Positions 14,918-23,323 of a stretch of DNA of 31,511 nt are shown piece after piece. A model generated the notes under the pieces. The model did not search any database. It was not told the DNA's origin and saw nothing but the letters and a program-made list of their open reading frames with translations. Source of the DNA: CAYNYM01 sp049366815 (GTDB lineage Bacteria; Desulfobacterota; DSM-4660; Desulfatiglandales; HGW-15); NCBI GenBank assembly GCA_049366815.1, contig JBMNCO010000146.1, positions 1 through 31,511 of the forward strand, in the 5' to 3' direction. Position numbers and translations under genes: made by a program. Position 1 is the first letter of the stretch, and each line of letters begins with the position of its first letter.

Positions 14918-17080
14918 ATGAAAGTATGGCCGGGAAGACCTTATCCGCTGGGGGCCACCTATGACGGTGTGGGAGCGAATTTTTCCATCTTCTCGGAGGT
15001 GGCGGAGAAGGTGGAACTCTGTCTCTTTGACGAGGGCGGCCGGGAGACCCGTGCGGACCTTCCTGAAGTCACGGGCTTCTGCTGGCACGGATATCTTCCG
15101 GATGTGGAACCGGGGCAGCGATACGGATACAGGGTTTACGGACCCTGGGATCCCGCGAAAGGGCACAGGTGTAATCCCGCAAAGCTCCTGCTCGACCCCT
15201 ACGCCAAGGCCGTGGAAGGAGAAGTCCAATGGAATGAAGCCGTCTTTCCTTACCGCTTCAGCGATCCCGAGGGGACCATCAACCGGGACGACAGTGCGCC
15301 TTTCGTTCCCCGTTCCGTGGTGATCAGCCCGTTCTTCGACTGGGGAAACGATCAACATCCCGCCATACCGCTGCATGAAACCGTTATCTACGAGGTCCAC
15401 GTGAAGGGCTTCACCGTACGTCATCCCGGCATCCCCGAGGAACTGCGGGGGACCTATGCCGGGCTCGGCCATCCGGCTGCGGTGGAATACCTGACGGATC
15501 TGCACATCACCGCCGTGGAACTGCTTCCCGTCCACCAGTTCATTCATGACGCACGCCTGAAAGAACTCGGCCTCCGCAATTACTGGGGCTATAATTCGAT
15601 AGGATATCTGGCGCCGCACAACGCGTACTCCAATCGCGGACAGCTCGGCCAGCAGGTCCAGGAGTTCAAGCAGATGGTGAAGACGCTGCACGAGGCCGGG
15701 CTGGAGGTGATCCTGGACGTGGTGTACAACCACACGGCGGAAGGAAACCACCTCGGTCCGATGCTCTGCCTCAAGGGGATCGACAACGGCGCCTACTACC
15801 GCCTCGAGGAGAATGATCCCCGTTACTACAGGGATTACACGGGAACGGGAAACAGCCTGAACATGCGGCACCCCCATGTCCTCCAGCTCATCATGGATTC
15901 TCTCCGCTACTGGGTCACCGAGATGCACGTGGACGGGTTCCGATTTGATCTGGCGTCCGCCCTGGCCCGGGAACTCCACGAAGTGGACAAGTTGTCCGCC
16001 TTTTTCGACCTGGTCCAGCAGGATCCCGTGGTGAGTCAAGTGAAACTCATCGCGGAGCCCTGGGATGTGGGGGAGGGGGGGTACCAGGTAGGCAATTTCC
16101 CGCCTCTGTGGTCGGAATGGAACGGTAAATACAGGGACTGTGTCCGGGATTTCTGGCGGGGGGAGAAGAAGACCCTGGCCGAATTCGCCTTCCGTTTTAC
16201 CGGTAGCCCCGACCTCTACGAGAGCACGACCCGAAGACCCAATGCCAGCGTAAATTTCATCACGGCCCACGACGGTTTCACCCTCCACGACCTGGTCTCC
16301 TACAACGACAAGCACAATGAGGCCAACGGTGAGGAAAACCGGGACGGCGAGAGCTATAACCGCTCCTGGAACTGTGGTGAAGAAGGTTCGACCGAAAGCG
16401 TCGAGGTCCGGGCCCTCAGAGACGGCCAGAAAAGGAATTTCCTCACCACCCTTTTTTTGTCGCAGGGAATCCCCATGCTCCTCGGAGGAGATGAGATCGG
16501 CCGCACCCAGCAGGGCAACAACAACGCCTATTGCCAAGACAACGAAATCTCCTGGTTTGACTGGGAGAGGCTTGATGAAAGCCTTCTGGAGTTTGTCCGA
16601 AACCTGATCCGGTTTCGAACGGAACACCCGGTCTTCATGCGACGGGGGTGGTTTCTGGGCAGGGCGATTCACGGAAGGGGGGTAGAGGACATCGCATGGT
16701 TCACGCCGGACGGAGTGGAGATGGGCGAGGAAAACTGGGGCGAAGGTTTTGCCAAATCCATCACGCTGTTCCTCAACGGGAGGGCCATAGCCTATCCGGA
16801 TTCCCGAGGGGAGAAGATCGTCGACGAATCCTTTCTCGTCCTTTTCAATGCCCACTACGAATCGATTTCCTTCACCCTGCCGGGCCCCGAATGGGGCAGG
16901 AACTGGATTCGGGTGCTGGATACCGTGGAAGGCGGCTTCATGCGTGACGAGCAGGAGTACAGGTTTGGCCGTAAGATTACGGTTCAGAGCCGCTCGCTGG
17001 TCCTTCTGTTGAGGAAGGACGGAGGAGATGATGGGGGCCTGGTGGGGATCCCTCGTTCGAACAGACTCCTTGGATCATGA
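14918..17080 (+). CDS. glgX: glycogen debranching enzyme (GlgX/TreX type)
   Basis: A 720-residue GH13 isoamylase-type enzyme that hydrolyses alpha-1,6 branches of (limit-dextrin) glycogen. It starts MKVWPGRPYPLGATYDG at ATG 14918, preceded by GAGGGGG. Upstream in-frame TTG and ATG codons lack a good site. An N-terminal CBM48-like domain is followed by the catalytic barrel. GH13 regions: DVVYNH (about 267-272), GFRFDLA with nucleophile Asp about 344, acid/base Glu about 380 in IAEPWDVG, and FITAHDGF with the third Asp. The GlgX-typical YNDKHNEANGE and NNNAYCQDNEISWFDW blocks are intact. A C-terminal beta domain ends near LVLLLRKDG. Confidence 0.95.
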   Translation: MKVWPGRPYPLGATYDGVGANFSIFSEVAEKVELCLFDEGGRETRADLPEVTGFCWHGYLPDVEPGQRYGYRVYGPWDPAKGHRCNPAKLLLDPYAKAVEGEVQWNEAVFPYRFSDPEGTINRDDSAPFVPRSVVISPFFDWGNDQHPAIPLHETVIYEVHVKGFTVRHPGIPEELRGTYAGLGHPAAVEYLTDLHITAVELLPVHQFIHDARLKELGLRNYWGYNSIGYLAPHNAYSNRGQLGQQVQEFKQMVKTLHEAGLEVILDVVYNHTAEGNHLGPMLCLKGIDNGAYYRLEENDPRYYRDYTGTGNSLNMRHPHVLQLIMDSLRYWVTEMHVDGFRFDLASALARELHEVDKLSAFFDLVQQDPVVSQVKLIAEPWDVGEGGYQVGNFPPLWSEWNGKYRDCVRDFWRGEKKTLAEFAFRFTGSPDLYESTTRRPNASVNFITAHDGFTLHDLVSYNDKHNEANGEENRDGESYNRSWNCGEEGSTESVEVRALRDGQKRNFLTTLFLSQGIPMLLGGDEIGRTQQGNNNAYCQDNEISWFDWERLDESLLEFVRNLIRFRTEHPVFMRRGWFLGRAIHGRGVEDIAWFTPDGVEMGEENWGEGFAKSITLFLNGRAIAYPDSRGEKIVDESFLVLFNAHYESISFTLPGPEWGRNWIRVLDTVEGGFMRDEQEYRFGRKITVQSRSLVLLLRKDGGDDGGLVGIPRSNRLLGS

Positions 17081-17344
17081 AAGCCGCCGAAGGGTCGTGC
17101 GCGCCGAACCGTCGCCCTGCATTTGTCAGGGTGGGGCCCTTCGCGCGGGTGGTTGGGACGGTGCATACGTGGTTCCAGGGCTTCAAATACATGAGAGACC
17201 CTATGGTTGGCCCTCGACAAAGGGGTTAGACTCGGGTCTGAATGATGAGGTCTGTATTGCAGAAAGGGGACGGAGGAAGGGACCGGTGCCGGTCGGCCGT
17301 TTCCGATCGGGTATTTCCGAGATAAAAAACAAAGAGGGAGGGAT

Positions 17345-17656
17345 ATGATGAAGACCAAACGGGTTCTCTTTTTGATCATGAGTGCGGCCCTGGTGTTGGC
17401 GTTTCTTGCCTGCCACACACCGGCCGGACGCTCAGCCGGAGATGTGGTGGACGATGCCACAATCACCACAAAGGTGAAGGCCAAATTATTTGACGATGAC
17501 CGTTTGAGCGGGTTCGCCATTTCGGTGGAGACCTTTGAGGGTGAGGTCACGCTTACCGGAGCCGTGGCTTCCGCGGAGGACAGGACACGTGCGACAAACC
17601 TGGCCCAATCCGTGAAGGGTGTGAAGCGGGTGAATAATGTCCTGAAGGTCAAATAA
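17345..17656 (+). CDS. exported BON-domain protein
   Basis: 103 residues: a signal sequence (KRVLFLIMSAALVLAFLAC) followed by one BON domain (DDATITTKVKAKLFDDDRL, ISVETFEGEVTLTGAVAS, VKGVKRVNNVLKV), the OsmY/phospholipid-binding fold. FLAC is an imperfect lipobox, so it is either a lipoprotein or a soluble periplasmic protein. BON proteins are associated with envelope stress; no specific role can be read here. Two ATGs are adjacent (17345 and 17348). GGAGG sits three and six bases away, so the second may be the real start. The preceding 264 bases hold no gene. Confidence 0.88.
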   Translation: MMKTKRVLFLIMSAALVLAFLACHTPAGRSAGDVVDDATITTKVKAKLFDDDRLSGFAISVETFEGEVTLTGAVASAEDRTRATNLAQSVKGVKRVNNVLKVK

Positions 17657-17691
17657 AAGGAAGGCGGAAAAGGGCTTTCCTGCACCATCCG

Positions 17692-18717
17692 GTGGGGTCC
17701 GCCGGGCTGATGGAAGCAGGAAGATCTTTTTCAGGCGCAAGGCACATGTTCACGAGCTTTCACCAATACTGGCTAAGTCGCCGCCCTCAGCTCGATGATG
17801 CGCTCGGCGAGCGGATCTCCTACCTCCTTGACCGAGTATCCGTTGGAGAATGCGGAATGCTGCATCCTGCTTTAAACGGTGGGAAGAAACTCCGCGGAGT
17901 CCTTCTGGGTATGGTCACCGAGGTGCTGGGTGGGGAGTGGCAGGTCGCTCTTCCCCGTGCCGTTGCCGTGGAACTGATCCAGGCCGCCACGCTGATCCAT
18001 GACGACTTTGTGGATCAGGACCGGATGCGGCGATACCTGCCTGCGGTATGGACCTTGGAGGGGGCACGCAGGGCCGTTCTTCTCGGCGATGTCATTTTTG
18101 CCGATGCGATCCACATGATGAGTGAGATCGGAGCCGATGAGGGGCGAGTCGTATCCCGGGCCATTGCGGAGATATCCAGGGGAGCCCTGATGGAACCCTG
18201 CGATCCTCTGAAGTTTATGAGGCAGATGAAAGCGGGCGGGGACGGCGATCATTATGAAAAAATCATCCACCTCAAGACCGGTGTCCTTTTCGAGGCGGCG
18301 TGTGAGTTGGGTGCCCTGTCTGCAGGGGCCGATGACGAGGTCCGAAAGCAGTGCAGATTTTACGGTTCCTGCATCGGAGAGGCCTACCAGATGGCCGATG
18401 ATATCAAGGAGATCAAAGAGTTGCTTGCGGACGGCGTCGTCCACTCTCATGAAATTGCGCTTCTGGCACCCGCAATTCTGTCCTTTGCCTGTGAAGCGCG
18501 TCCGCACATCCTATCCTTCCTCTCCGCCGGCCCCTCTCAGGTTTCCGGGCCGCTCAGGAAGTGCATGGAAAGGGCTGCGGATCGGATGGGGCTGGAGATC
18601 CGACACCGCCTGAAACTCGCCGTCGACCAAATGCAAGACGCGCTACGGGAAAAGACTCACGGCAGGCTCGGTGTGGAGGCGCCCGCTGAACTTCTCGGCA
18701 TGTTCGATGCGTCCTGA
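17692..18717 (+). CDS. polyprenyl diphosphate synthase (trans-isoprenyl transferase)
   Basis: Extends an allylic diphosphate with isopentenyl diphosphate, supplying prenyl tails for quinones or other lipids. Visible: GGKKLRG (about 63-69, substrate-binding basic site), first aspartate motif DDFVD at 104-108, the xKTGVLFEAACELGAL helix, and second motif YQMADDIKE at 233-240, where the usual fifth Asp is Glu. Length to 341 is normal, but the start is uncertain. The frame opens with GTG 17692; ATG 17710 or ATG 17746 (MFTSFHQYW) are equally possible and none has a strong ribosome site. It converges on a methyltransferase gene 15 bases away. Both could serve quinone synthesis. Confidence 0.85.
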   Translation: MGSAGLMEAGRSFSGARHMFTSFHQYWLSRRPQLDDALGERISYLLDRVSVGECGMLHPALNGGKKLRGVLLGMVTEVLGGEWQVALPRAVAVELIQAATLIHDDFVDQDRMRRYLPAVWTLEGARRAVLLGDVIFADAIHMMSEIGADEGRVVSRAIAEISRGALMEPCDPLKFMRQMKAGGDGDHYEKIIHLKTGVLFEAACELGALSAGADDEVRKQCRFYGSCIGEAYQMADDIKEIKELLADGVVHSHEIALLAPAILSFACEARPHILSFLSAGPSQVSGPLRKCMERAADRMGLEIRHRLKLAVDQMQDALREKTHGRLGVEAPAELLGMFDAS

Positions 18718-18732
18718 AATGAGATCGATGCC

Positions 18733-19470
18733 CTACTTTTTCACCGCGGATACGATCGTGGAAAAGCCCAACGTGAGTTCCTCCCTCCTGATCATGCCGA
18801 AACCGTTTCTTTGGAGTGCGCTGATGAGTTCTGAAACCCACCGGCTCTGTCTCAGAAAATCTTCGAGTTCATTGAAGACGATCCGCCATTCAGGCAGAGT
18901 GCGCCCGCCCACCGCCCTCATGATCCGAAAGTAGAGCCCCAGGGCATGCGTCAGGATGCGTCTGCGGGGATAGGTGAAGTCATGCATCACCAGAACCCCT
19001 CCCGTTCTGAGCATCCTTCCGCACGTCGGGACGAGACGGTCCAGTTCCGCGTATTTGGCAAGGTATGAGGATGTGATGGCGTCGTAGGCCCCGCGTAGAA
19101 CAACGTCCTCGGCCCGCCCCTGAACCCAATGGACATTGCCGAGCCCCATCATCCCCGCCTTTCGGGCCGCCAGGGTGATATAATCCCGGTGTAGGTCGAC
19201 GCCGACTATCTTACACCCGGGATACCTGCGGGCCATCTGCAGGGTCAGGATGCCCGTGCCGCAGGCCTGATCGATCATGCGTTCGGGGGCCGCCGGAATC
19301 TTGGCAAGGAGCTTCTTTTTCCACCATCGATCCAGACCGAGCGTCCACAAATGGACGGTGAGGTCGTAGGAGGAGGCCGTTCCGGCGAAGAAACGGTGCG
19401 CGGCCCGGAGTCCGGAAACGGTTTCGGCTCGGCCTTGTAAAAGGACACCCGGTTCGTGCGCCTGTCTCAT
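18733..19470 (-). CDS. class I SAM-dependent methyltransferase, UbiE/MenG-like
   Basis: 245 residues from ATG 19470 (GGGGAG about ten bases upstream); the frame is open to 19635 but that extension overlaps the dehydrogenase gene. The protein begins with a helical region containing ASSYDLTVHLWTLGLDRWW, like UbiE/MenG, then the SAM motif DQACGTGILTLQMA, VGVDLHRDYITLA, a motif II around AYDAITSSYLAKYAEL, and GGVLVMHDFTYPRR. The late segment NGFGMIRREELTLGF is the typical terminal strand. The acceptor is unknown. With the neighbouring prenyl synthase, a quinone or isoprenoid ring methylation is a fair inference. Confidence 0.85.
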   Translation of the reverse strand: MRQAHEPGVLLQGRAETVSGLRAAHRFFAGTASSYDLTVHLWTLGLDRWWKKKLLAKIPAAPERMIDQACGTGILTLQMARRYPGCKIVGVDLHRDYITLAARKAGMMGLGNVHWVQGRAEDVVLRGAYDAITSSYLAKYAELDRLVPTCGRMLRTGGVLVMHDFTYPRRRILTHALGLYFRIMRAVGGRTLPEWRIVFNELEDFLRQSRWVSELISALQRNGFGMIRREELTLGFSTIVSAVKK

Positions 19471-19552
19471 TCGGATCGGTACTCCCCGTGGCGGCGAAAT
19501 CCACGGTCTGCTCGTCTCATGGGGCCTCCCCGCTCGCCGGTAAAATATGCCA

Positions 19553-20710
19553 TCAGGGTTCAAAATAAATCCGATAGACGGCTCCGGCCCGGTCGTCGGA
19601 TACGAGCAGTGCGCCGTCGGGCATGACGAGGACATCCACCGGACGTCCCCAAGCCCGGCCGTTCTGGAGCCAGCCCCCGGCGAATACCTTGTATTCTACA
19701 GCACGGTTGTCTTCCACCCGGACCAGCGTGATGCGATACCCGATGGGAATCGTCCGATTCCAGGATCCGTGCTCCGCGATGAAGATGTGATTTCTGTATT
19801 CGGGCGGGAACATTCGGCCGGTGTAAAATTTCATGCCCAGGGCGGCCACGTGGGGTCCAAGCAAAATGGCCGGCGGCGTGGACAACCTGCATGCCTCCTC
19901 GTCCCCGTATTCGGGGTCCGGTATCCGGGCTGCATGGCAGAATGGGAAACCGAAGTGCATTCCCTCCACGGGTGCGACGTTGAGTTCATCTTCGGGTATG
20001 TCGTCTCCCATCCAGTCCCGGCCGTTGTCGGTGAACCAGAGCACTCCCGTGGACGGGTGCCAGTCAAACCCCACCGTGTTGCGGACGCCTCGGGCATAGA
20101 TTTCCAATCCCTTACCGTTCGGTTGCATCCGCATGATGCTTGCATACCTGGGGTCCTTGGATTCACACACATTGCAGGGGGCCCCGACCGGAACATATAA
20201 CCTGTCGTCGGGTCCGAAGGCGATGTATTTCCATCCGTGATGTTCGTCCGTCGGAAAAGTGCTGTTTACCACTACGGGCTCCGGCGGATTCCTCGGATCG
20301 TTTTCGATGCCTTCCCAGCGCGACACCCGGCTGACCTCGGCCACGTACAGGGCGCCTTCATGGAAGGCCACACCGTTGGGCATGTGAAGACCTTCCGCCA
20401 CTTTGATGACCTCGTCCGCGGTCTGGTCCTTGTCAGGATCCAGGACCGCATACACGCTGCCCTCATCGCGGGTCCCTACAAAGAGTGTGCCCCCGGGGCT
20501 CAAGGTCATGGAGCGCGCGCCCGGGACCCTGGCATAGAGAGAGATCTTGAATCCGGGGGGCAGTTCGATTTTCTCCAGATGAAGGCCTTCCTGCACACGT
20601 GCAGGAGCGCAGGGTAACAAGCACACGAGTATCGGGGCCATCAATACGATGAGCAGGGCAATCTTTAAAATGTCCGCTCTGAGTAAACTGTTTCGCCTTG
20701 GCCTTTTCAT
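19553..20710 (-). CDS. exported PQQ-type sugar/sorbosone dehydrogenase-like beta-propeller
   Basis: 385 residues from ATG 20710 (GAGGG upstream). An N-terminal basic region plus hydrophobic helix (ILKIALLIVLMAPILVCLLP) is a signal peptide or membrane anchor, so the protein acts outside the cytoplasm. The rest is a six-bladed propeller of the soluble glucose/L-sorbosone dehydrogenase family: PPGFKISLYA, GTLFVGTRDEGSVYAV, MPNGVAFHEGALYVAE, YARGVRNTVGFDWHP, WFTDNGRDWMGDD, HFGFPFCHA and IAEHGSWNR. The RNTVGFDWHP and HGSWNR blocks carry the usual cofactor and active-site residues. Substrate and PQQ use are inferred from family only; no PQQ biosynthesis genes are present here. Confidence 0.88.
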   Translation of the reverse strand: MKRPRRNSLLRADILKIALLIVLMAPILVCLLPCAPARVQEGLHLEKIELPPGFKISLYARVPGARSMTLSPGGTLFVGTRDEGSVYAVLDPDKDQTADEVIKVAEGLHMPNGVAFHEGALYVAEVSRVSRWEGIENDPRNPPEPVVVNSTFPTDEHHGWKYIAFGPDDRLYVPVGAPCNVCESKDPRYASIMRMQPNGKGLEIYARGVRNTVGFDWHPSTGVLWFTDNGRDWMGDDIPEDELNVAPVEGMHFGFPFCHAARIPDPEYGDEEACRLSTPPAILLGPHVAALGMKFYTGRMFPPEYRNHIFIAEHGSWNRTIPIGYRITLVRVEDNRAVEYKVFAGGWLQNGRAWGRPVDVLVMPDGALLVSDDRAGAVYRIYFEP

Positions 20711-20902
20711 AATGCCCTCATACTCCCTGAAACGTGTATAATGAGGCATGCCTGCACCGACCCTTTTCGAATCAGAAGACAGGGTATGGGTATCGGTCGC
20801 TCCGGCCGGGAATCGTTTTCCAATCCTCGTTCCATCGGCCCACGTCCAAAAGAGTGTGCAGCCCCTCGATAATCCATAATAACGGTCAGTTAAAACAGAT
20901 TA

Positions 20903-21000
20903 CATGGGGTCTATCCTGTATTTGTCATTTTCCCCGGCACCTTTCTTTCAGAGGCGATCCTTTTGGACCCACAGAAGGCAAAATACAGGATCCCACCTAT
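20903..21000. repeat. inverted pair of ATCCTGTATTT motifs, about 98 bp
   Basis: The left arm ATGGGGTCTATCCTGTATTT and the right arm (reverse strand) TAGGTGGGATCCTGTATTTT face each other about 55 bases apart. Further single copies of the motif are at 23718-23730 (minus), 29699-29711 (plus) and 31199-31210 (plus). The arrangement looks like a miniature inverted-repeat element. Confidence 0.55.
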
Positions 21001-21104
21001 TACGATCCGGAATCTCTTCGGTCATGATAAGGCGTAAACGGGTGCGACCGGTGCCCGGGTCCGTCTCATTCGGCTTTCACGGTGACAAAAATCTTTTGTC
21101 TGCG

Positions 21105-21184
21105 TTTAGCCGTTTGAAAAATCCTGGCCACTTGGGCCATGGCCCCTCCGTAACGGGGGAATTTTCGAAAGCCTAAAGTGTTAC
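21105..21184 (+). repeat. TTTAGCC repeat family, subtype A
   Basis: Starts TTTAGCCGTTTGAAAAATCC, contains CCCC-TCCGTAAC-GGGG and ends GTGTTAC. It is about 93% identical to 13946-14026. It lies directly upstream of the amrS ribosome site. Confidence 0.85.
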
Positions 21185-21221
21185 AACCTTTCAAAGACCG
21201 GAAGGGGGCAGGGGGCCGATC

Positions 21222-22235
21222 ATGTTAAAGGAAGCGAGACTTTACGAAGCGATGGAGGATCATAGGATCCACTGTTTGCTCTGCAATCATCACTGTGCGA
21301 TAAAAGATTCCAAATTCGGGTTTTGCGGCGTGAGGCAAAACAGGGAAGGAAAATTGTATACGTACGCATATGGCGAAACCGTTGCCGCGCACACGGATCC
21401 GATTGAGAAAAAGCCGCTGTACCACTTTCTCCCCGGTACAAATTCCTTTTCCATAGCCACAGCGGGGTGCAATTTTCGTTGTGGTTTCTGCCAGAACTGG
21501 CAGATCTCTCAGATCCTGCCTCGAGAAGAGTCGCTTCTGAGCGGGAGGCACCTTCTTCCCCATGAGATTGTCCGGAAGGCGGAAGAGGAACACTGCCGCA
21601 GCATTGCCTACACCTACACCGAGCCCACCATCTTTTTTGAGTATGCCTATGACACGGCCGTATTGGCTCAAGAAAAGGGCCTATACAATGTCTTTGTCAC
21701 GAACGGGTTCATGACCGTTGAGGCCTTGAAGACGATTCATCCCTATCTTGACGCATGTAATGTGGACCTGAAATTTTTCAGGGATGATTTGTATAGAAAA
21801 TCCTGCCATGGTCACCTGGACCCGGTACTCACCGCCATCCGCACCATAAAGGAGCTTGGCATCTGGCTGGAAATCACCACGTTGGTGATCCCCGGTGAAA
21901 ACGACGATGAAGAACAATTGAGCGGTATCGCGCATTTTATTGCCGATGTGGACCCTGATATCCCATGGCATATCAGTCGGTTTCATCCGGACTATCAGTA
22001 CGGGGACCTGAGCGCGACGCCGCCGGCAACCCTGAAAGAGGCCTATGCCTTGGGAAAGGAAGCGGGATTGCGATACCTCTATGTGGGAAATGTGCCGCAA
22101 GAATACACCGAGACGCTTTGCCCGAAATGCCACAGACCCCTCATTCGCCGGCGGGGCTTTTTTGTGGAAAAAAACGAGGTCAAAGGCGCTGCGTGCCCTG
22201 TGTGCGGCGAAAATATCGCCGGCGTTTTTCACTGA
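21222..22235 (+). CDS. amrS: AmmeMemoRadiSam system radical SAM enzyme
   Basis: A 337-residue radical SAM protein of the AmrS (PflA-like) family. The 4Fe-4S site is CNFRCGFC (Cys 83, 87, 90), the CxxxCxxC pattern. N-terminal cysteines 18, 21, 25 and 35 (CLLCNHHC, FGFCGV) form the extra conserved site of this family, and a C-terminal CPKC...CPVC pair ends the protein. YTYTEPTIFFEY, CNVDLKFF and WHISRFHPDYQ are family blocks. The usual partners (AMMECR1 and Memo-like proteins) are not in this window. The reaction of the system is not established. Start ATG 21222 follows GGGGGC; a repeat unit lies just upstream. Confidence 0.9.
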   Translation: MLKEARLYEAMEDHRIHCLLCNHHCAIKDSKFGFCGVRQNREGKLYTYAYGETVAAHTDPIEKKPLYHFLPGTNSFSIATAGCNFRCGFCQNWQISQILPREESLLSGRHLLPHEIVRKAEEEHCRSIAYTYTEPTIFFEYAYDTAVLAQEKGLYNVFVTNGFMTVEALKTIHPYLDACNVDLKFFRDDLYRKSCHGHLDPVLTAIRTIKELGIWLEITTLVIPGENDDEEQLSGIAHFIADVDPDIPWHISRFHPDYQYGDLSATPPATLKEAYALGKEAGLRYLYVGNVPQEYTETLCPKCHRPLIRRRGFFVEKNEVKGAACPVCGENIAGVFH

Positions 22236-22264
22236 TCGTTTCCCGACTCCACACACCTCGATGA

Positions 22265-22420
22265 TTTCAGATTCCCGGAAAGGTGGACAGTGACAAGATC
22301 GACGCCACGTACAAAGATGGTATTCTGAAACTGACCCTTACCAAGGCTGAAGAGAGTCTGCCGAAAAAGACGGCGTCCTCCCGCTGGTCACTTCAGAAAG
22401 GGAGCATGATTTCCACGTAG
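22265..22420 (+). pseudogene. Hsp20 C-terminal relic fused to repeat DNA
   Basis: In frame from 22265: FQIPGKVDSDKIDATYKDG and ILKLTLTKAEESLPKK, the end of a small heat-shock alpha-crystallin domain (family pattern LPxxVDxxKIxAxxxNGVLxLTLPKxEE). A TGA lies directly before it (22262-22264), and no N-terminal two thirds or start remains. From 22364 the frame runs into the 83-bp repeat shared with 27252-27334, adding repeat-coded residues (SSRWSLQKGSMIST) before the stop at 22418-22420. It is a dead fragment, probably left after repeat-associated deletion. Confidence 0.75.
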
Positions 22421-22446
22421 TTATTGGAAAGGGCTGAATTCATACG
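22364..22446 (+). repeat. TTTAGCC repeat family, subtype B right end
   Basis: 83 bases nearly identical to 27252-27334 (four differences by hand alignment), ending GGGCTGAATTCATACG, the inverted terminus of the family. Only the right end is present here, joined to the Hsp20 relic. Confidence 0.85.
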
Positions 22447-22540
22447 GCGCGGGAATACATGATCTCGATGGGCCGAATACAGGTTTGTCCGTATTCCGTT
22501 CTCGTCGCCTCCTGTTACACTTTGAAAACAAGCAGAAAAT

Positions 22541-22605
22541 ATAACACTTTCGGCTTTCGAAAATTCCCCCATTACGGAGGGGTCACGATTTTTCAAACGG
22601 CTAAA
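22541..22605 (-). repeat. TTTAGCC repeat family, subtype A, inverted shorter copy
   Basis: The reverse strand reads TTTAGCCGTTTGAAAAATCG, then CCCCTCCGTAATGGGGG, GAATTTTCGAAAGCC and GTGTTAT. The GGCCACTTGGGCCATGG segment of the other subtype A copies is missing. It lies about 40 bases before the start of the next small gene. Confidence 0.8.
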
Positions 22606-22642
22606 CGCATACCGGAAAATCAGTTTGGAAAGGAGGTCCCGT

Positions 22643-22858
22643 ATGGCTGTATCCGGAAAGTATGGAAAGGTGGACATTCCGAATATCGGAAAAGACGAGC
22701 CCGTCTTCATCTTGCGCGCTCAGGACAAACTGGCCGAGGCCGCCGTGCTCATGTACAAGGCCCTGGCCGAATCCCACGGGGCGACGGTGGCCGGTGAAAT
22801 AGGCTCCCAAATAGACCTCTTTCGCAGGTGGGCGGGCAAGAGGAAATTGCCGGACTGA
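22643..22858 (+). CDS. small conserved protein of unknown function
   Basis: 71 residues from ATG 22643, which follows a perfect AAGGAGG at seven-base spacing. An in-frame start at 22625 lies on that site and is rejected. Visible: SGKYGKVDIPNIGKDEPVFI, then an amphipathic helix LRAQDKLAEAAVLMYKALAE and a basic tail RRWAGKRKLPD. No membrane segment, signal or cysteines. I do not recognise a named family. Strong translation signals and normal codon use support a real gene. A repeat copy lies directly upstream. Confidence 0.7.
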   Translation: MAVSGKYGKVDIPNIGKDEPVFILRAQDKLAEAAVLMYKALAESHGATVAGEIGSQIDLFRRWAGKRKLPD

Positions 22859-22918
22859 ATTGGCGTTCAAATTCGGCTGAAGAGCATGGAGCGGAGGAAG
22901 ATATGGGACGGTCGGACC

Positions 22919-23323
22919 TCACTCCTCCACATCGCTGTGTGGCATCTGGCTGAAGTGGATGATCCGGTCCACCCCGACCAAGATCTTTCGTTCCACCTGA
23001 GGAAGAGGGGATCGGCTTTCCCGCTCCGGAGAAAGACCGTCCATCATGGAAATCTCCTCCACCTTCTCACACCGGCCGAGGATCTGGTATCCTGTGTCCC
23101 TTTCACGGTCCCAGACGACGATGGAGATCCTGGGATTGATCTGAATGTTGGCCAGGGTACCGGGACAGAACCATTCGCTGACGCCCAGGCGGCCGTCCGA
23201 TTCTCTGCCGATCCTTCGGGAGGCGGCCAGGTGAGGCAGCCCCTCGCCATCAGCCGTGGCGATGAACACGTGTCCTAAGAGGTTTGCGAGTTCTACCGCC
23301 CGTTCAATGCTTTCTTTCTTCAT
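22919..23323 (-). CDS. pyridoxamine 5'-phosphate oxidase-like FMN-binding protein
   Basis: 134 residues of split-barrel fold: HVFIATADGEGLPHLAASRR is the first strand pair (family pattern xxxLATVxxDGxPHxxP), followed by FCPGTLANIQINPRISIVVWD and GYQILGRCEKVEE. These features match PNPOx-like FMN or F420-binding proteins of unknown substrate rather than true PdxH. Start ATG 23323 follows GGAGGAG at slightly long spacing. It stands alone on its strand; the downstream neighbour is convergent. Confidence 0.82.
   Translation of the reverse strand: MKKESIERAVELANLLGHVFIATADGEGLPHLAASRRIGRESDGRLGVSEWFCPGTLANIQINPRISIVVWDRERDTGYQILGRCEKVEEISMMDGLSPERESRSPLPQVERKILVGVDRIIHFSQMPHSDVEE

Larger units (their letters stand above)
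20711..21221. other. intergenic region with two repeat types
   Basis: No gene is supported in these 511 bases. It holds an inverted pair of the ATCCTGTATTT motif (20903-21000) and a subtype A TTTAGCC repeat (21105-21184) that ends 37 bases before the amrS start. The stretch 20750-20900 has no recognisable content on either strand. Confidence 0.5.

Noticed and set aside
14828..16855. Very long (675-codon) open frame on the minus strand
   Set aside because: It lies entirely within and antisense to gpmA/glgX, whose conserved motifs are intact; the opening is a codon-bias shadow.
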